Positions 44,001 to 53,875 of a stretch of DNA of 64,000 nt are shown piece after piece (position 1 is the first letter of the stretch; every line of letters starts with the position of its first letter). This stretch comes from Turritopsis dohrnii (lineage: Eukaryota; Cnidaria; Hydrozoa; Anthoathecata; Oceaniidae): positions 1,550,001 through 1,614,000 of the forward strand of contig BQMF02000004.1 in the NCBI GenBank assembly GCA_027922465.2, given 5' to 3'. Position numbers and translations under genes: made by a program. The notes beneath the pieces are model-generated. The model was not told where the DNA came from, made no database searches, and saw only the letters and a list, made by a program, of their open reading frames with translations.

Positions 44001-47000
44001 TTCTATGCGTAGGCCAAAAAATTCTACGCATAGCACATTTTTTTTTGCGTGCATATGAGCCTTAAGGGCCATTGTACTTATTAATAAAATGTTATAATTG
44101 ATTATCATATGGGGATTCAAGTTACTTCTCGATATGCAAAAAATCATTTAAAAGTAATCGAACTCTTGTTGGAATGGTGAACAAACTTTCAGTATTTTGA
44201 TCAATTTATGAAATTATGAAACACAATAGAAAATCTTAATCGAGCATAGATTACTTTTTCATTAACCAATAAGAACACTTGCCTTTAGTAAGAATGTCTG
44301 ACAGCCACGGGGTCGTAAAGTAGTTTTGCTAAAATGAAAAGGATTAGATCCATCACTAAACATAATATAATGTGAGCTTAACATGACGAGCTAAAAACCA
44401 TAAAACGTTAGAAACTATACCTCATCAACATAACCAATTTGAAGGAACGAGTAGTACGTTCCTGTTTTTAGTTTTCCATTGAGGAATTTTTTCGTTGCTG
44501 TATTACTTCTTGAATACCATCTTCCATCTCCAATTGTCAAGGTATTAATCAAAGTTTCGGCAGGAAATTCAGCAGTGATATATGGTTGTCCGTCAGTGGC
44601 ATTTTCATAAGATTTTAGTGCTGCTACTTTTATTGTAAAGTTCTTTGTAATGCCTTCATAAACAAGGATTTGGTAGTACCTAAATGTGTTAAGTTCATCC
44701 GTTCATCATTTCTGCTATATTTTGAAAAGAAATAATAAAATAATGTCGCATGGATACTTAGAAAATTATTACAAATAATAAGTAACTTGAGACAAAGGGA
44801 CTTGTGATATTTATTCTTAATTTATGTTTGATATGTCTGCCATATCTTTAACATCCTTACTTGATATTGGGAGGTCCTCTATGAAATTGCATGGTAATAG
44901 TGTCATAAGAGATTTGGAGGGTTAAAACATGAATTTTTTGAATATCTCTGCGTTCTAAAAACATTTAGCAATACAATCAATATCAGTAGTGGCTATTTCA
45001 GAAAACAAATATTCTTATTTGCAATATTCAAATAGTGGTTTTCAAAACTAAGCATTGGTAAATTAAATGGACAAACAGTCATGATTACGATAACTTGCCT
45101 ATTGTTTGTTCAGCAAATAATCCCTTATAAAGATTTCCCTGAAACAGAGAAAAATACCGGTAGTGCTTAAAATCATTTAACAATTTCACGAAACTTCTAA
45201 AATGCTTTAATAAATACCTGATCATTTATTACAGCTCTCCAGCACAGTGTTACATTTCCAACTAAATCTACCTCCTTAATCTCTATGTTAAACAATCTTA
45301 CAGGTTTGATACCTTTCCAAATATCCACAGTAAAGAATTCATGTATATCTGAGGCATTGATTTTTTCAGAAAACTGTAACTTTTCACAAGAATGGTGACC
45401 GTTGATGAGGCCAATGTCATAGTAACTGAAATAAATAAAACGCACTCTAATAGATATATTGCCAATGTATTGAAAATAAAAGCTTTGGTTTAAGTTGAGA
45501 TGAGAAGAAAAGCAGTATTGAAGTATTGATTACAAATTCATTAAATGTTTGGCAAACTATAATGTTTTCTTTTCAACCATGTTGTCATGTTTTACATACG
45601 TTACATTGAGTTGCGCCTATTTACCGAATAGTTCTTTTACTCTTCGCACCAGACTATTGCATAGTTTTGCGCTTTATGTCTTTTTGACGTATGTGGAAAT
45701 CCAAAGAAAGCGATTGCGGCGCAAAAACTCTAAGCTTAGCTCTAACAATTTTAACTTCAACTCCAAAGTTTTCTCACCTTATTGGACCTGTGAGCGGCTG
45801 GACTTTATAAAATGAAACACTAATGCGCTCCATTGGGTAAACAAATTGTGTGAATTTGGCGGTGTATGGACCTAAAAAGCGACGATGGGTTTCAATATAG
45901 TGATAAATATACAAGCTGAAAATAATAATCTGGAAAATCACAATATAATAAAATAAAATTAAGACCTACTATCATAGGGAGTAGTGACAGTTATTGTTTC
46001 AGAAGGTGGACCAGTGCCCCCTGCACTGGTTGCTTTGACGTAGACCGAATATGATGTTCCAGGTGATAACGAGCCCATTGAGATAGAAGTAAATTTTGTT
46101 ACAAAATTGCTTAAATGATTAAAACTTTTGAAATAACTTTTGGTGCCGTTCAAAACTATCTAGAGAAACATACAGTGTGTCTTAAAATGTCTTATCCACC
46201 AACTTTCAAGGCGTATTTCTCATTACATGTCTGATAAAATATTGTGAATTTTATATCACATGAAAGAGCTTTTCATGCTCTATCCATTAATATAAAATGT
46301 TTGATAAAATATTTGTTCTTCGAAAATATATTGAAGAAAAACTCAAGAATTTGGTTCATTAAAGTCTTAAAAGTGAAAGTTGGTGGATAAGACATTTTGA
46401 GACACACTGTAGCAAAAAAATACTCATCATTAATAAGGTTCACGTTTGTTTACAGAAATAAGAGGATTCCCTGTTCGAAGTTCAAGCTTTTATGTTACTT
46501 ACTTGTTCATAAATCACTATAGTGGGCATTTTGAACAGATCGAATGGAAATCAAACATAAGTGAGAGCCATAAACAAGAGCAGCCCCAGCGGGCACGAGA
46601 CGTCTCTGAGACGTCTTATTTTAATCGTAAAATGGTCGTTTGCTTTCCAGATCATTTTGGGACGTCGTAGGGACGTCTGAAACGGGACGTCGCAATTGGG
46701 ATCCTTTTACGACGTTTTTGGGACGTCTTTATACGGATTGAATAACGACCTTCGAAACAATTGTAAATTTAAGATCATTTTGCGACGTCGTTGGGACGTC
46801 TGAAACGGGACGTCACTATTGGGATCCTTTTACGACGTTTTTAGGACGTCCTTATACGGATTGAATAACGACCTTCAAAACAATTATAAACTTAAGATCA
46901 TTTTGGGACGTCGTAGGAACGTCTGAAACGGGACGTCGCAATTGGGATCCTTTTACGACGTTTTTGGGACGTCTTTATACGGATTGAATAACGACCTACG

Positions 47001-49582
47001 AAACAATTATAAACTTAAGATCATTTTAGGACGTCGTAGGAACGTCTGAAACGGGACCTCGCAATTGGGATCCTTTTACGACGTTTTTGGGACGTCTCTG
47101 TGCAGATTCAATAACGATCTTCGAAACAATTATAAACTTTCAAAAGCAATCAGTCTGTATAGAATGATTTATTGTAAATGTTTTTAAACGTCTTGACAAC
47201 AAGCTGCGGTGGCATAACGGTTACGAGTTCGGCTGGCACACCAGAGGTTCCAGGTTCGGGTCCACCTGTGGCCTATTACAGTTTTTGAAAGAGTAAATTT
47301 CATAATCCTGCGACGTCGTTACGATGTCGTTGGGATGTCATCGAGACGTCTCAATGAAGATGTAATTGGGACGTCTTTTGAGATTCCCACTTCGCGACCA
47401 TTTTGCGACGTCTTAGGGACGTCTTGAAAAGACGTCTTTACGACGTCTTTACGACGTCTTTGTGCCCGCTGGGGCAGTGCACTTGCGACACAAACGCTTT
47501 TGAAAAATTACTTAAAGTGGAAAAAAACCACAACCACGAAGTTTGTCCAACGATAGTTATGTAATTGCTTTTTTTAACTTGGGCATAAATAAGAGGAATG
47601 AAATTTGGTTTCGGCTCAAGGGAACAACCGCTTTTTGTTGGAGTTAAAAGAGAGCTTATTTATTATGCGTGATAATCCTCCATTAAACAATAACATACGA
47701 TCAGCACCTTTGTATTAATTAAATTGAAGAACAGTGATGTGTTAATTAATTGTAAAACAAAAATTGTATATATACTTAAGCGCATTCTGTAAAAAACTTG
47801 TCTTGAAAATGGGTGACTTCACACGAAACGTTGACAAAACATGCTGTTGTTTTTGTTTTTTACGTTAAAGTTTTGATCGACCGTTTTGTTTAAAATTTGG
47901 TTTTAAATGTTTCTTGCTTCTACTGATATCCAATAACTTTTGCAGAAAAAAATTGCTTATGACGTTAGCTATTTATTTTTGAAATATTTACATATTTTTG
48001 TTAGAATTGAAAGTGAGTATTTCGCCATGTAGAACTATAAGAAAGCTTCATGAACAGAATATATTCAGATAAAATTATACATTATTAGCTTTTCATAGTA
48101 ATTATACTACAGCATCATTTAAAACTGACAGTTTTACAGACGATATTCTTTTCAATGAGTTCATCGAATTTCAAAGAACTTTTTAAATCAACACCCCTCT
48201 TCAACATCTTCTATCTTGCATATTATATGAAAAAATAAGTAAATTCTTAGAAAAATGAAATGGAATTTTTAATGGTCGATTAAAAGAAATAACTTACTCA
48301 AACAATAAGAGTGATTTGGAAAACAGTAAGCAAATTTAAGCTTTAACATTTATCTTTCATTCTTTAAGATATCAATTTGGTGTCATATTGCACAGATAAG
48401 TCTGTCTATAAAAAGTAAAATCAAACTTTGAATGTAAGTAATAATTATAAGTAATAATGTAAGTAATAGATGACTTCGCAGGTGACGTACTGTTTTTACA
48501 AAACAGTACTGCTGGTACTGTTTTGTGCTATCTGGCTCTTGTTTCTTTTCATTCAACTGTACTTTCTATTTTTAGAGACATTATTATTATTATTTATATT
48601 ATTTCATTATTATTATCGAAATTATCGATAATAGCTACATATCTTTATGGACATATATTTCTATGCGTTCCTACCAATACATATACTTAAAACATTCTGT
48701 ATATTTGATTTGTTCCAATTTCGAAAATAACTCCATTAATTTAAGATAATCTAAGATATCAGTGTTTAAACCAGTTTAATAGGGAAAACTTAAGGTTTTT
48801 ATGGATTAAATGTTTATATCACAGGAACGGTAATCCCAGCATAAACTGAAGTGAACAGGGCAGTCATATGCCTGATTTGTCTTAGTGATGTCTTATGAAA
48901 GTCAGTATCTCAATATTTAATAACAACAAAAGGACAGTTTCTACCGTATAATTATGCACGACACCACGGGTATACAATGGTTCTTCCCAGTAGAAATCTA
49001 CTTCTGTTGAAGATGAAAAATTACCCCGAAAATTTCGTGGAGCGGACGGCGCTGCAAAAATTCAAAGAAATAAACTAAAAATAAAAATGACAAACGATAA
49101 CGATGATAGTAAGACATTGAAAACATTGAATAAGACTATTTTCTTAGATTTTTACAAAGCATCACCCTAAAATCATCCTAATGACACTAATTCAGTTTGA
49201 AACTTGATTGTCCTAGACAATATGCACAGTTTAACATGTTCTCTTAGTGTATAATGAGCTTATTTCACTGACTTGGAGATCATGTTGAAGACATAGGATA
49301 CTTCTTCTTTTTCTCTTTTTCCCGTACATACTAAAAGTATACATTTTACTGCTTTCAAAGAGTTTGTCTAGTTGAATGAAGATTTTGTAAGGGTTATCGA
49401 CCGAATATATCGACCATTTGGAAATTTTTTGGAGCTAAATAGAGTAAGTAACATGATACAAACTCAAAATATACTTGTGTAAGAAATTGAGTTTACATAA
49501 TACCTGCAGCTTCAATATCCAAAATAAAACACTGGAAAATGATCAAAACCGTCATATCAAGAATCTTAAGATATGTAGTCAT
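40797..49582 (-). CDS. Gene B: RPTP-like receptor without phosphatase domain, 15 exons
   Basis: Predicted type I membrane receptor of about 713 residues. Exons in transcript order: 49504-49582, 48945-49051, 45970-46159, 45778-45871, 45218-45425, 45099-45138, 44861-44954, 44421-44679, 44283-44328, 42832-43134, 42712-42738, 42509-42627, 42056-42206, 41198-41323, 40797-41095. Every junction phase matches and no internal stop occurs. Domains: signal peptide, FN3, unassigned beta-rich part, RPTP-type juxtamembrane domain, Ig, SEA-like, EGF-like, membrane span, 76-residue tail. Known RPTPs with this ectodomain style carry cytoplasmic phosphatase domains; here the tail is short and tyrosine-rich. 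Two introns use GC donors. Gene A is the downstream paralogue. Confidence 0.75.
41198..41323 (-). CDS. Gene B exon 14: EGF-like domain
   Basis: Phase 1-1 exon of 126 bp, typical for an EGF module. Starts DFNECTSSGTYCHENEDCMN, with the D-x-(N)-E-C calcium-binding start, and continues YACCVRNED. Six cysteines are present. It sits just outside the membrane span, the usual place after a SEA domain. Confidence 0.65.
42056..42738 (-). CDS. Gene B exons 11-13: microexon and SEA-like domain
   Basis: Exon 42712-42738 is a 27-bp microexon (DIPNCYNIS). Exons 42509-42627 and 42056-42206 read FRFSDVHVHGKLTPPEQFAA ISDSFEKNLRER and then a block ending LVTSTLKITG. The pattern (f-x-F-x-D..., then a Ser/Phe helix, then strands) resembles a SEA domain, which often undergoes autoproteolysis near the membrane. 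A GSVVV-type cleavage site is not visible, so if this is SEA it may be non-cleaving. The acceptor CAG at 42207 was chosen over an upstream AG because only it keeps the frame. Confidence 0.55.
42832..43134 (-). CDS. Gene B exon 10: Ig domain
   Basis: Phase 1-1 exon of 303 bp. Features: ATLTWRG (tryptophan), RIKCKKDN, RLICDVSNN, and the strand E-F signature TQKNDTGSYECDL (D-x-G-x-Y-x-C), which is diagnostic for Ig V/I-set domains. The acceptor is only 14 bp from the target duplication of the IS3EU-like element. Confidence 0.8.
43154..44076. mobile_element. IS3EU-like element with TACGCATA repeats
   Basis: 923 bp in intron 9 of gene B. Inverted ends begin TACGATGGCCCTGAAGG (left) and TACAATGGCCCTTAAGG (right, complement). 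Target duplication CTTATT, 6 bp (43148-43153 and 44077-44082). Both ends continue with tandem variants of TGTGYTACGCATA (about 43190-43325 and 43900-44040), inverted relative to each other. The minus strand at 43708-43496 encodes an rve-transposase N-terminal piece (EIISFLAVQHNHVISLSTLK RLL). A 6-bp duplication and rve protein fit IS3EU; the name is from memory and should be confirmed. Confidence 0.65.
44283..44954 (-). CDS. Gene B exons 7-9: RPTP-type juxtamembrane domain
   Basis: Exons 44861-44954, 44421-44679 and 44283-44328. The middle exon begins YYQILVYEG and includes YITAEFPA, LTIGDGRWYSR, LNGKLKTGTYYSFLQIG. This Y-Q-I-L-V-x-E ... YI-x-A-E-x ... (F/L)-x-I-G-D-G ... Y-x-x-x-N-x-x-L-x-x-G-x-Y-x-x-x-x-x-x pattern is that of the extracellular membrane-proximal part of receptor protein tyrosine phosphatases. 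Exon 9 uses a GC donor (AAAG|GCAAGT). Sequence homology is by eye and not tested. Confidence 0.6.
45099..45871 (-). CDS. Gene B exons 4-6: unassigned extracellular region
   Basis: Exons 45778-45871 (donor AAG|GTGAGA), 45218-45425 and 45099-45138 (GC donor, ATAG|GCAAGT). Reads as alternating beta strands: YTAKFTQFVYPMERISVSFY, then FFTVDIWKGIKPVRLFNIEI, then VGNVTLCWRAVINDQ and GNLYKGLFAEQTI. Probably two more FN3-like folds without the canonical motifs, as in RPTP ectodomains. Phase logic is perfect through the three exons. Confidence 0.6.
45970..49051 (-). CDS. Gene B exons 2-3: FN3 domain
   Basis: Exons 48945-49051 (phase 1-0) and 45970-46159 (phase 0-1). The first gives APSAPRNFRGNFSSSTEVDF YWEEP, the classic FN3 start P-S-x-P-x-N with the strand B/C tryptophan. 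The second gives LSPGTSYSVYVKATSAGGTG PPSETITVTTP, the L-x-P-G-T-x-Y-x-V motif and terminal T-x-T-T-x. The 2.8-kb intron holds the MITE at 46173 and the ACGTC element. Confidence 0.85.
46173..46409 (+). mobile_element. Mariner-type MITE, complete copy
   Basis: 237 bp with TA on both sides (46171-46172, 46410-46411). Inverted ends about 35 bp: CAGTGTGTCTTAAAATGTCT on the left, complement of the same on the right, including TTATCCACCAACTTT. Shares its whole interior with the copy at 1364-1569. Its left end lies 12 bp from the splice acceptor of gene B exon 3 and so occupies the branch-point region. Confidence 0.85.
46650..47141 (+). repeat. 123-bp tandem repeat, four copies
   Basis: Units start with GATCATTTT at 46650, 46773, 46896 and 47019, exactly 123 bp apart, and differ at few positions. 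Each unit has four to five GACGT motifs. Contained within the ACGTC-rich element. Confidence 0.9.
47202..47272 (+). other. tRNA-like segment inside ACGTC element
   Basis: Starts GCTGCGGTGGCATAACGGTT (A-box-like) and ends with GGTTCGGGTCC (B-box-like) and a CTGTGGC that can pair with the GCTGCGG start. The T-stem has mismatches, so it is not a functional tRNA. It could act as a pol III promoter for a SINE-like transcript. Confidence 0.4.
47476..48944. other. Gene B intron 2; no gene recognised
   Basis: AT-rich intron sequence. A copy of the dispersed repeat (GCTGGTACTGTTTTGTGCTA TCTGGCTCTTGTTT) lies at 48508-48545. Nothing else supported. Confidence 0.45.
49320..49440 (-). pseudogene. Relic of the gene A FN3 exon in gene B
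   Basis: On the minus strand this matches gene A exon 2 (20767 downwards): a TCTATTTAG acceptor, then AAATTTCCA, GTCGATA, ACAAACTCTTTGAAAGCAGT and AAAATG/CATAC blocks. The reading frame contains stops (a TAA after the GTCGATA duplication and TAG in place of the tryptophan codon), and the 3' part and donor are lost. Gene B therefore skips it and joins exon 1 to the FN3 exon at 49051. Confidence 0.7.
49504..49582 (-). CDS. Gene B exon 1: signal peptide
   Basis: Encodes MTTYLKILDMTVLIIFQCFI then LDIEAA. Same length, donor (GCAG|GTATTA) and phase as gene A exon 1, with about two thirds identical residues. Unlike gene A there is no in-frame upstream Met, which supports the start at 49582. Confidence 0.75.
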
Positions 49583-51280
49583 TTCTGTCAGTTCTAAAAG
49601 TAACAATAAAATTTCACGATAATGTATGCAGCAGAACATCGCAGCGCACTATTGGGCAATGTAACGTTTGCAGTGAGAAATTTTTTAATTTTGAGGTCAG
49701 AAGGCAAGGACCAGGCTCTGGTAAGAAACTTTTTTTGCTAAGAAGTTTAGTTGCTGACAGACTTGAAATCTTGATGTAACTTGAAATTATTTGAAAACAC
49801 CATTTTTCAGTTTCGACGATATGAATGAAACAGAATTGGAAATTGAAATGTTTAGTCGCTTTTTTGTCTACAAATCCATGAACAATCAAACAGGCCTCAC
49901 TTATCATTGACTCTTATGCTCCAACTCATGAGTGGCGGTTGTTTGGTGTTGGGCTTCAAATTTAAATGAGTGACGAAGGAAGGTCCAGGATAATTTTTGA
50001 AAAATACACCCCTGCATTTGAAATAGTATAAACTAATAACTGACTTATAACTGGCAATTTACGGCACATATTGACTACTTATAAGCCATAAAATTCTCGG
50101 ATGTTTTGTCTTTTGGCAAGATCAAATATTGTCATCAAAATACTGACAGAGAGATGGGTTAGGCAGCTGTAAATCGCTGAGATTTCTTTTACATCTATGG
50201 TCACACACGCTGTGTGTGCTAGGAAAAAAGGAAAAAGCTCTAGATCCATACGTATTTCTTCTCCATTCATTTCCCTAGGGTATTCTTAAACTATGTGTAT
50301 TCAGCTCCGTGTTGTATTTTGATCCACTCTAAACTGTTTTTATTTCCACACACAACACAAAACAAGACATAAAAAGTCCAATGATGACGATGAATAGTCA
50401 TATGTTTATATTTGCAAAGAGAACACTTTAGCACCACAAAATGTTATTCATGGGTTTTTAGAAATTTACCCATTTTGAATTTTTATAGCAAGCTTACTAT
50501 TGCTGATTTGTATGTGGCGTATAAAATGAACTTAATGCTGACAGAGAATGTGTGTGCAGAAAAAGTTGACTTTGATAATTTCTAAGTAGACTTTAAATAG
50601 AAAACAAACTCAATCAAAACTTTAGATAACCACCGAATATTCACCATCATTAGCAACTTAGAGTTAAAACTCCAAGTGGGCAGACTATAAACTTTAGTTT
50701 AAACTAATTAAGACTCAGACTTGATAAGAGCAAAATCAGAAATAATCAACACCTTTCAATTTCTTGATTCAAAATAACTTTGAACGCATAAATACTTCCA
50801 TCAGAACTAGATATCCATTTAACATGTTTGTTGGGTTTTTTACAGCTAAACATAGAAGTGCTAGATTAATACCTCTATTATTAACAGCAGTTTATCATTA
50901 AATATAATTGAAAAGAAATGTAATTCCTATTTCAGAATTTCTCTACGAGAAATTTATAGCTACTGCATTATTAGAATAATTTCTTTTGATTGCAAAAAAC
51001 AAAGTCAGCAGTCGTCTGAAAGGGAATTTCCACAATCATTTGTTTAGGTTGTTTATTGCCATTTTGATATTACCCAGCTACTCGTTACTAGACACATTTC
51101 TAATTAAGTTAGTACCGTCACGCCGAGGATCATAGAAATATAGAGGAAGCTTGTGATCAAAGACACGACACAGATCACCCAAATTTGATATTAGTCAGCC
51201 ACTCGTTTCCAGACCAATTTCTTATTACTCCAAAGAGGGAATCTACCTGTTGATATTAGTACGCTAGCTCATTCAGTTCC
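49504..51280. repeat. Segmental duplication unit, gene B copy
   Basis: Homologous to 24226-25790. It contains an extra local duplication: a GATATT..CAG..ACTCGTT..AGAC block occurs twice, near 51066-51105 and 51187-51225. It likely holds the gene B promoter. No coding sequence apart from exon 1. Confidence 0.75.
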
Positions 51281-51471
51281 ATTTGCAACAGTCCATGTCT
51301 TCAAACTTCTATTAAATACTGAGAATAAAATATACTAATATACTATTCTAATCAGACTCTACGAAGGCAATCAAAAGACTCTACGAAGGCAATCCCCACA
51401 CAAAACTGGGCACTGTCATGAATCCCAGAAGATAGGGCTCTACCCTTTCTTTTATAGATACGTACTAAAAT

Positions 51472-52800
51472 ATGGCTGATGATCCATACGAGAATTTGGC
51501 ACAGGACATATCAAATGAATTAGGACTACGTATTGCACACTTGAACGTAAATGGATTGAAAAAAATCTCTACTCTGCTGGAGACAGTTAATTTCGATATT
51601 CTTGCATTGAGTGAATCCCATTTATCACCTGGTAAATCAGATGGAGAAATCGACATTGAAGGCTGCCGTACGAAACAAAACGACCGAAACGACGGACGGA
51701 AAGGAGGTGGTACTATGATATACTATAAAGAACACTTAAATGCACTTGAACCAAATATCTTAACTGACTTTGAATCTACCTGGCTAAGTGTCTTATATAA
51801 AAACCAACAACTACTATTTGGTTGCATGTACAGACCACCAAATTGTAAGCATTTCCTAAACAAATTCGTAAAGACATTCACAAATATTAGTATGAAAAAG
51901 GAAAAATCTTATGTTAATTGGAGATTTTAATATTAATATGCACGATTCCAGTTCAGCCCAAACAATTAAACATAAAAACATAATATTCTCCCAAAGCCTG
52001 AAGAATATAATTAACGGTCCAACTAGAGTGACTATGTCAACTTCAACAACCATCGATCTAATAACAACATCAACAAACGTTTCCGGTCTTAACGTCTTAT
52101 CCTCTAGTACCAACGATCCAGGGACTTCTGACCATCACTTGATTTACGCTGTAACCAACATCAAAAAACAAAAACAACCTCCAAAAATTGTCAGTAAAAT
52201 TGAAGTTATTGACAAACTAAAGCGTGATTTTGAGTTGGTCCCATGTCATTTTCTAGAGATCTTTGAAGATGTGGACGATGTGAACCACTTATGGATTACA
52301 TTATACTATGACGTTATACAGAGTCACCCTAAACACTCAAATTGAAAAAGAGGACAAAAAACAAGCAATGGGTAAGCAGAGAGATTGAAAAAGAACTCGA
52401 CCATCGCTACAAACTACTTATCCAAGCAAAACGTTCAAACCTAAATATCTGGAAATCTTATAAAATACAACGAAATAAATGCAAACGTCTTCTACAACTT
52501 GCTGAAACAAGTTATTGGAAAGAAACTTTTTTCTAAATGTGAATCAACTAAATCGTTCTGGAAAGCTATAAATTTACAGCAATTTACTTTAAAGGAATTT
52601 TTCCATCAATTTTATACTGCATAGCAGTATGGGGTGGCTGTCCTGATAATGATATATATAAAATCAACTCTATCCACATCAAGGCAGCTAGATTTGTTCA
52701 GCGATTAAAAAAGTCCAGAGCTGATAATGAAGTTCTAGAAAATCAAACTGGCGTTCAATTTTATGGTGCAAAAGACGAACAGCCTGCATTATGCACAATC
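51472..52800 (+). pseudogene. LINE with endonuclease, RT deleted
   Basis: Starts MADDPYENLAQDISNELGLR with endonuclease motifs LNVNGL, SESHL, RKGGGTMIYYK and GCMYRPPN. After a one-base frame change near 51900 it continues LIGDFNINM, STTIDLITT and GTSDHHLIY. Further blocks to 52536 (KRTKNKQWVSREI) precede the RT. RT motifs are missing: the sequence jumps to a C-terminal block at about 52575-52730 (IFPSILYCIAVWGGCPD, IHIKAARFVQRLKKS). Internal deletion and frameshifts make it dead. Confidence 0.7.
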
Positions 52801-52825
52801 ATATCATATCAATTATATCATGGAA

Positions 52826-53875
52826 ACGGTTGAAATCCATGGATTGGGTTAAACGACGTGGTACAACAGCAAAAACAGCTATGAACCCAGCACTTCATGA
52901 GGAATTACATTCAATTGGAAGTGAAAGATTGCCAATGCTATATTCGAGAATCGTATCCACAGAGAAATGGTTTTGAATTTCGACCAAACATCGCTAGGCT
53001 ACGTGGCTCTAAACAAGGCTATATTCGCCAAAGAGGGTTCTAGTACAGCTCCCATTGCAAATCTACTTTACGGGGAGAAAGTTTCGTGGGGAGAAAGTTT
53101 CGCGAGGAAAAAAATGCAAAATTTTAGGGATTTACTTTCGCGAATGAGTGACTAAATCGCGTAAAATAATCTTTCGCGTTCAACAGGAAAAGTGAATTTC
53201 GCATGGGATTAACTTTCGCGATTTTCGATTTTTGTGCAATTTTTTCTCTAAATATTTTGAAATTTTGACAAATAAGACAGAGATTTATTGAAATCCCCGC
53301 GAAACTTTCTCCCTGTAAAGTAGACGATAAGCGTCAAATAACAGGAACTTTTTGCGTCAATTTAACCGGAGAATTTTCACCCATTCAATTTATCTATGCA
53401 GGTACAATTCCTAGATGTCACCCACAAATAAAATTTCCAGAGTCATTTCACATTACTCACAGCTCAAATCACTGGTCAAACGAGCCTATTGTCATCGACT
53501 ATCTGAAGAAGATAATCTTTCCTTACCTCAAGAAGAAACGTGAATCCTTGAAATTAAGGAGTGATGCCAAATCACTTTTGATCTTTGACGTCTTCAAAGG
53601 CCAAACAACAAGTGCTGTTAACAAGTTACTAGAAAAGAGCAACATTGTCTGCATTCACATGCCCAACAACCACACCAATTTTTTCCAGCCGTTGGATATC
53701 TCAGTCAATAAAAGTGCAAAAGCTTTTATCGCTGAAAAGTATCAAGATTGGTATGCTATGAAGGTACAAGAGCAATTACGCAAAGGTGTGAATCCCCACG
53801 ATATCAAAGTAGATGTTAAAATAAGCACCGTTAACCTTTGCACGCAAAGTGGATTATTGACATGTATAACCATTT
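52826..53875 (+). pseudogene. Pogo-type DDE transposase, split by a MITE
   Basis: Recognisable pogo/Tigger transposase: MDWVKRRGTTAKTAMNPALH (HTH/linker end), LNFDQTSLGYVALNKAIFAK with the first catalytic Asp, then after the MITE DDKRQITGTFCVNLTGEFSP, and LLIFDVFKGQTTSAVNKLLE with the second Asp, MPNNHTNFFQPLDISVNKSA including the third (D). At least two frame changes (near 52960 and 53530). Terminal repeats were not located. Confidence 0.7.
53066..53320. mobile_element. MITE inserted in pogo transposase
   Basis: 255 bp flanked by TA. Inverted ends CTTTACRGGGAGAAAGTTTC. Removing it and one TA brings the codons for ..IANL and DDKRQ.. together in frame, which proves the insertion point. Interior has TTTCGCG repeats. 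Confidence 0.85.

Larger units (their letters stand above)
46583..47475. mobile_element. ACGTC-rich element with GCCCCAGCGGGCAC ends
   Basis: 893 bp bounded by perfect 14-bp inverted repeats (GCCCCAGCGGGCAC at 46583 and its complement ending 47475). The interior is filled with GACGTC/ACGTC motifs and includes a four-copy 123-bp tandem array and a tRNA-like segment. No protein-coding region. A related end (GTCTGGTGCCTGCTGGG) occurs at 55710-55732. Confidence 0.75.

Noticed and set aside
47202..47272. Functional tRNA gene
   Set aside because: The acceptor stem pairs, but the T stem is mismatched and the anticodon arm is not well formed; it sits in a transposable element.
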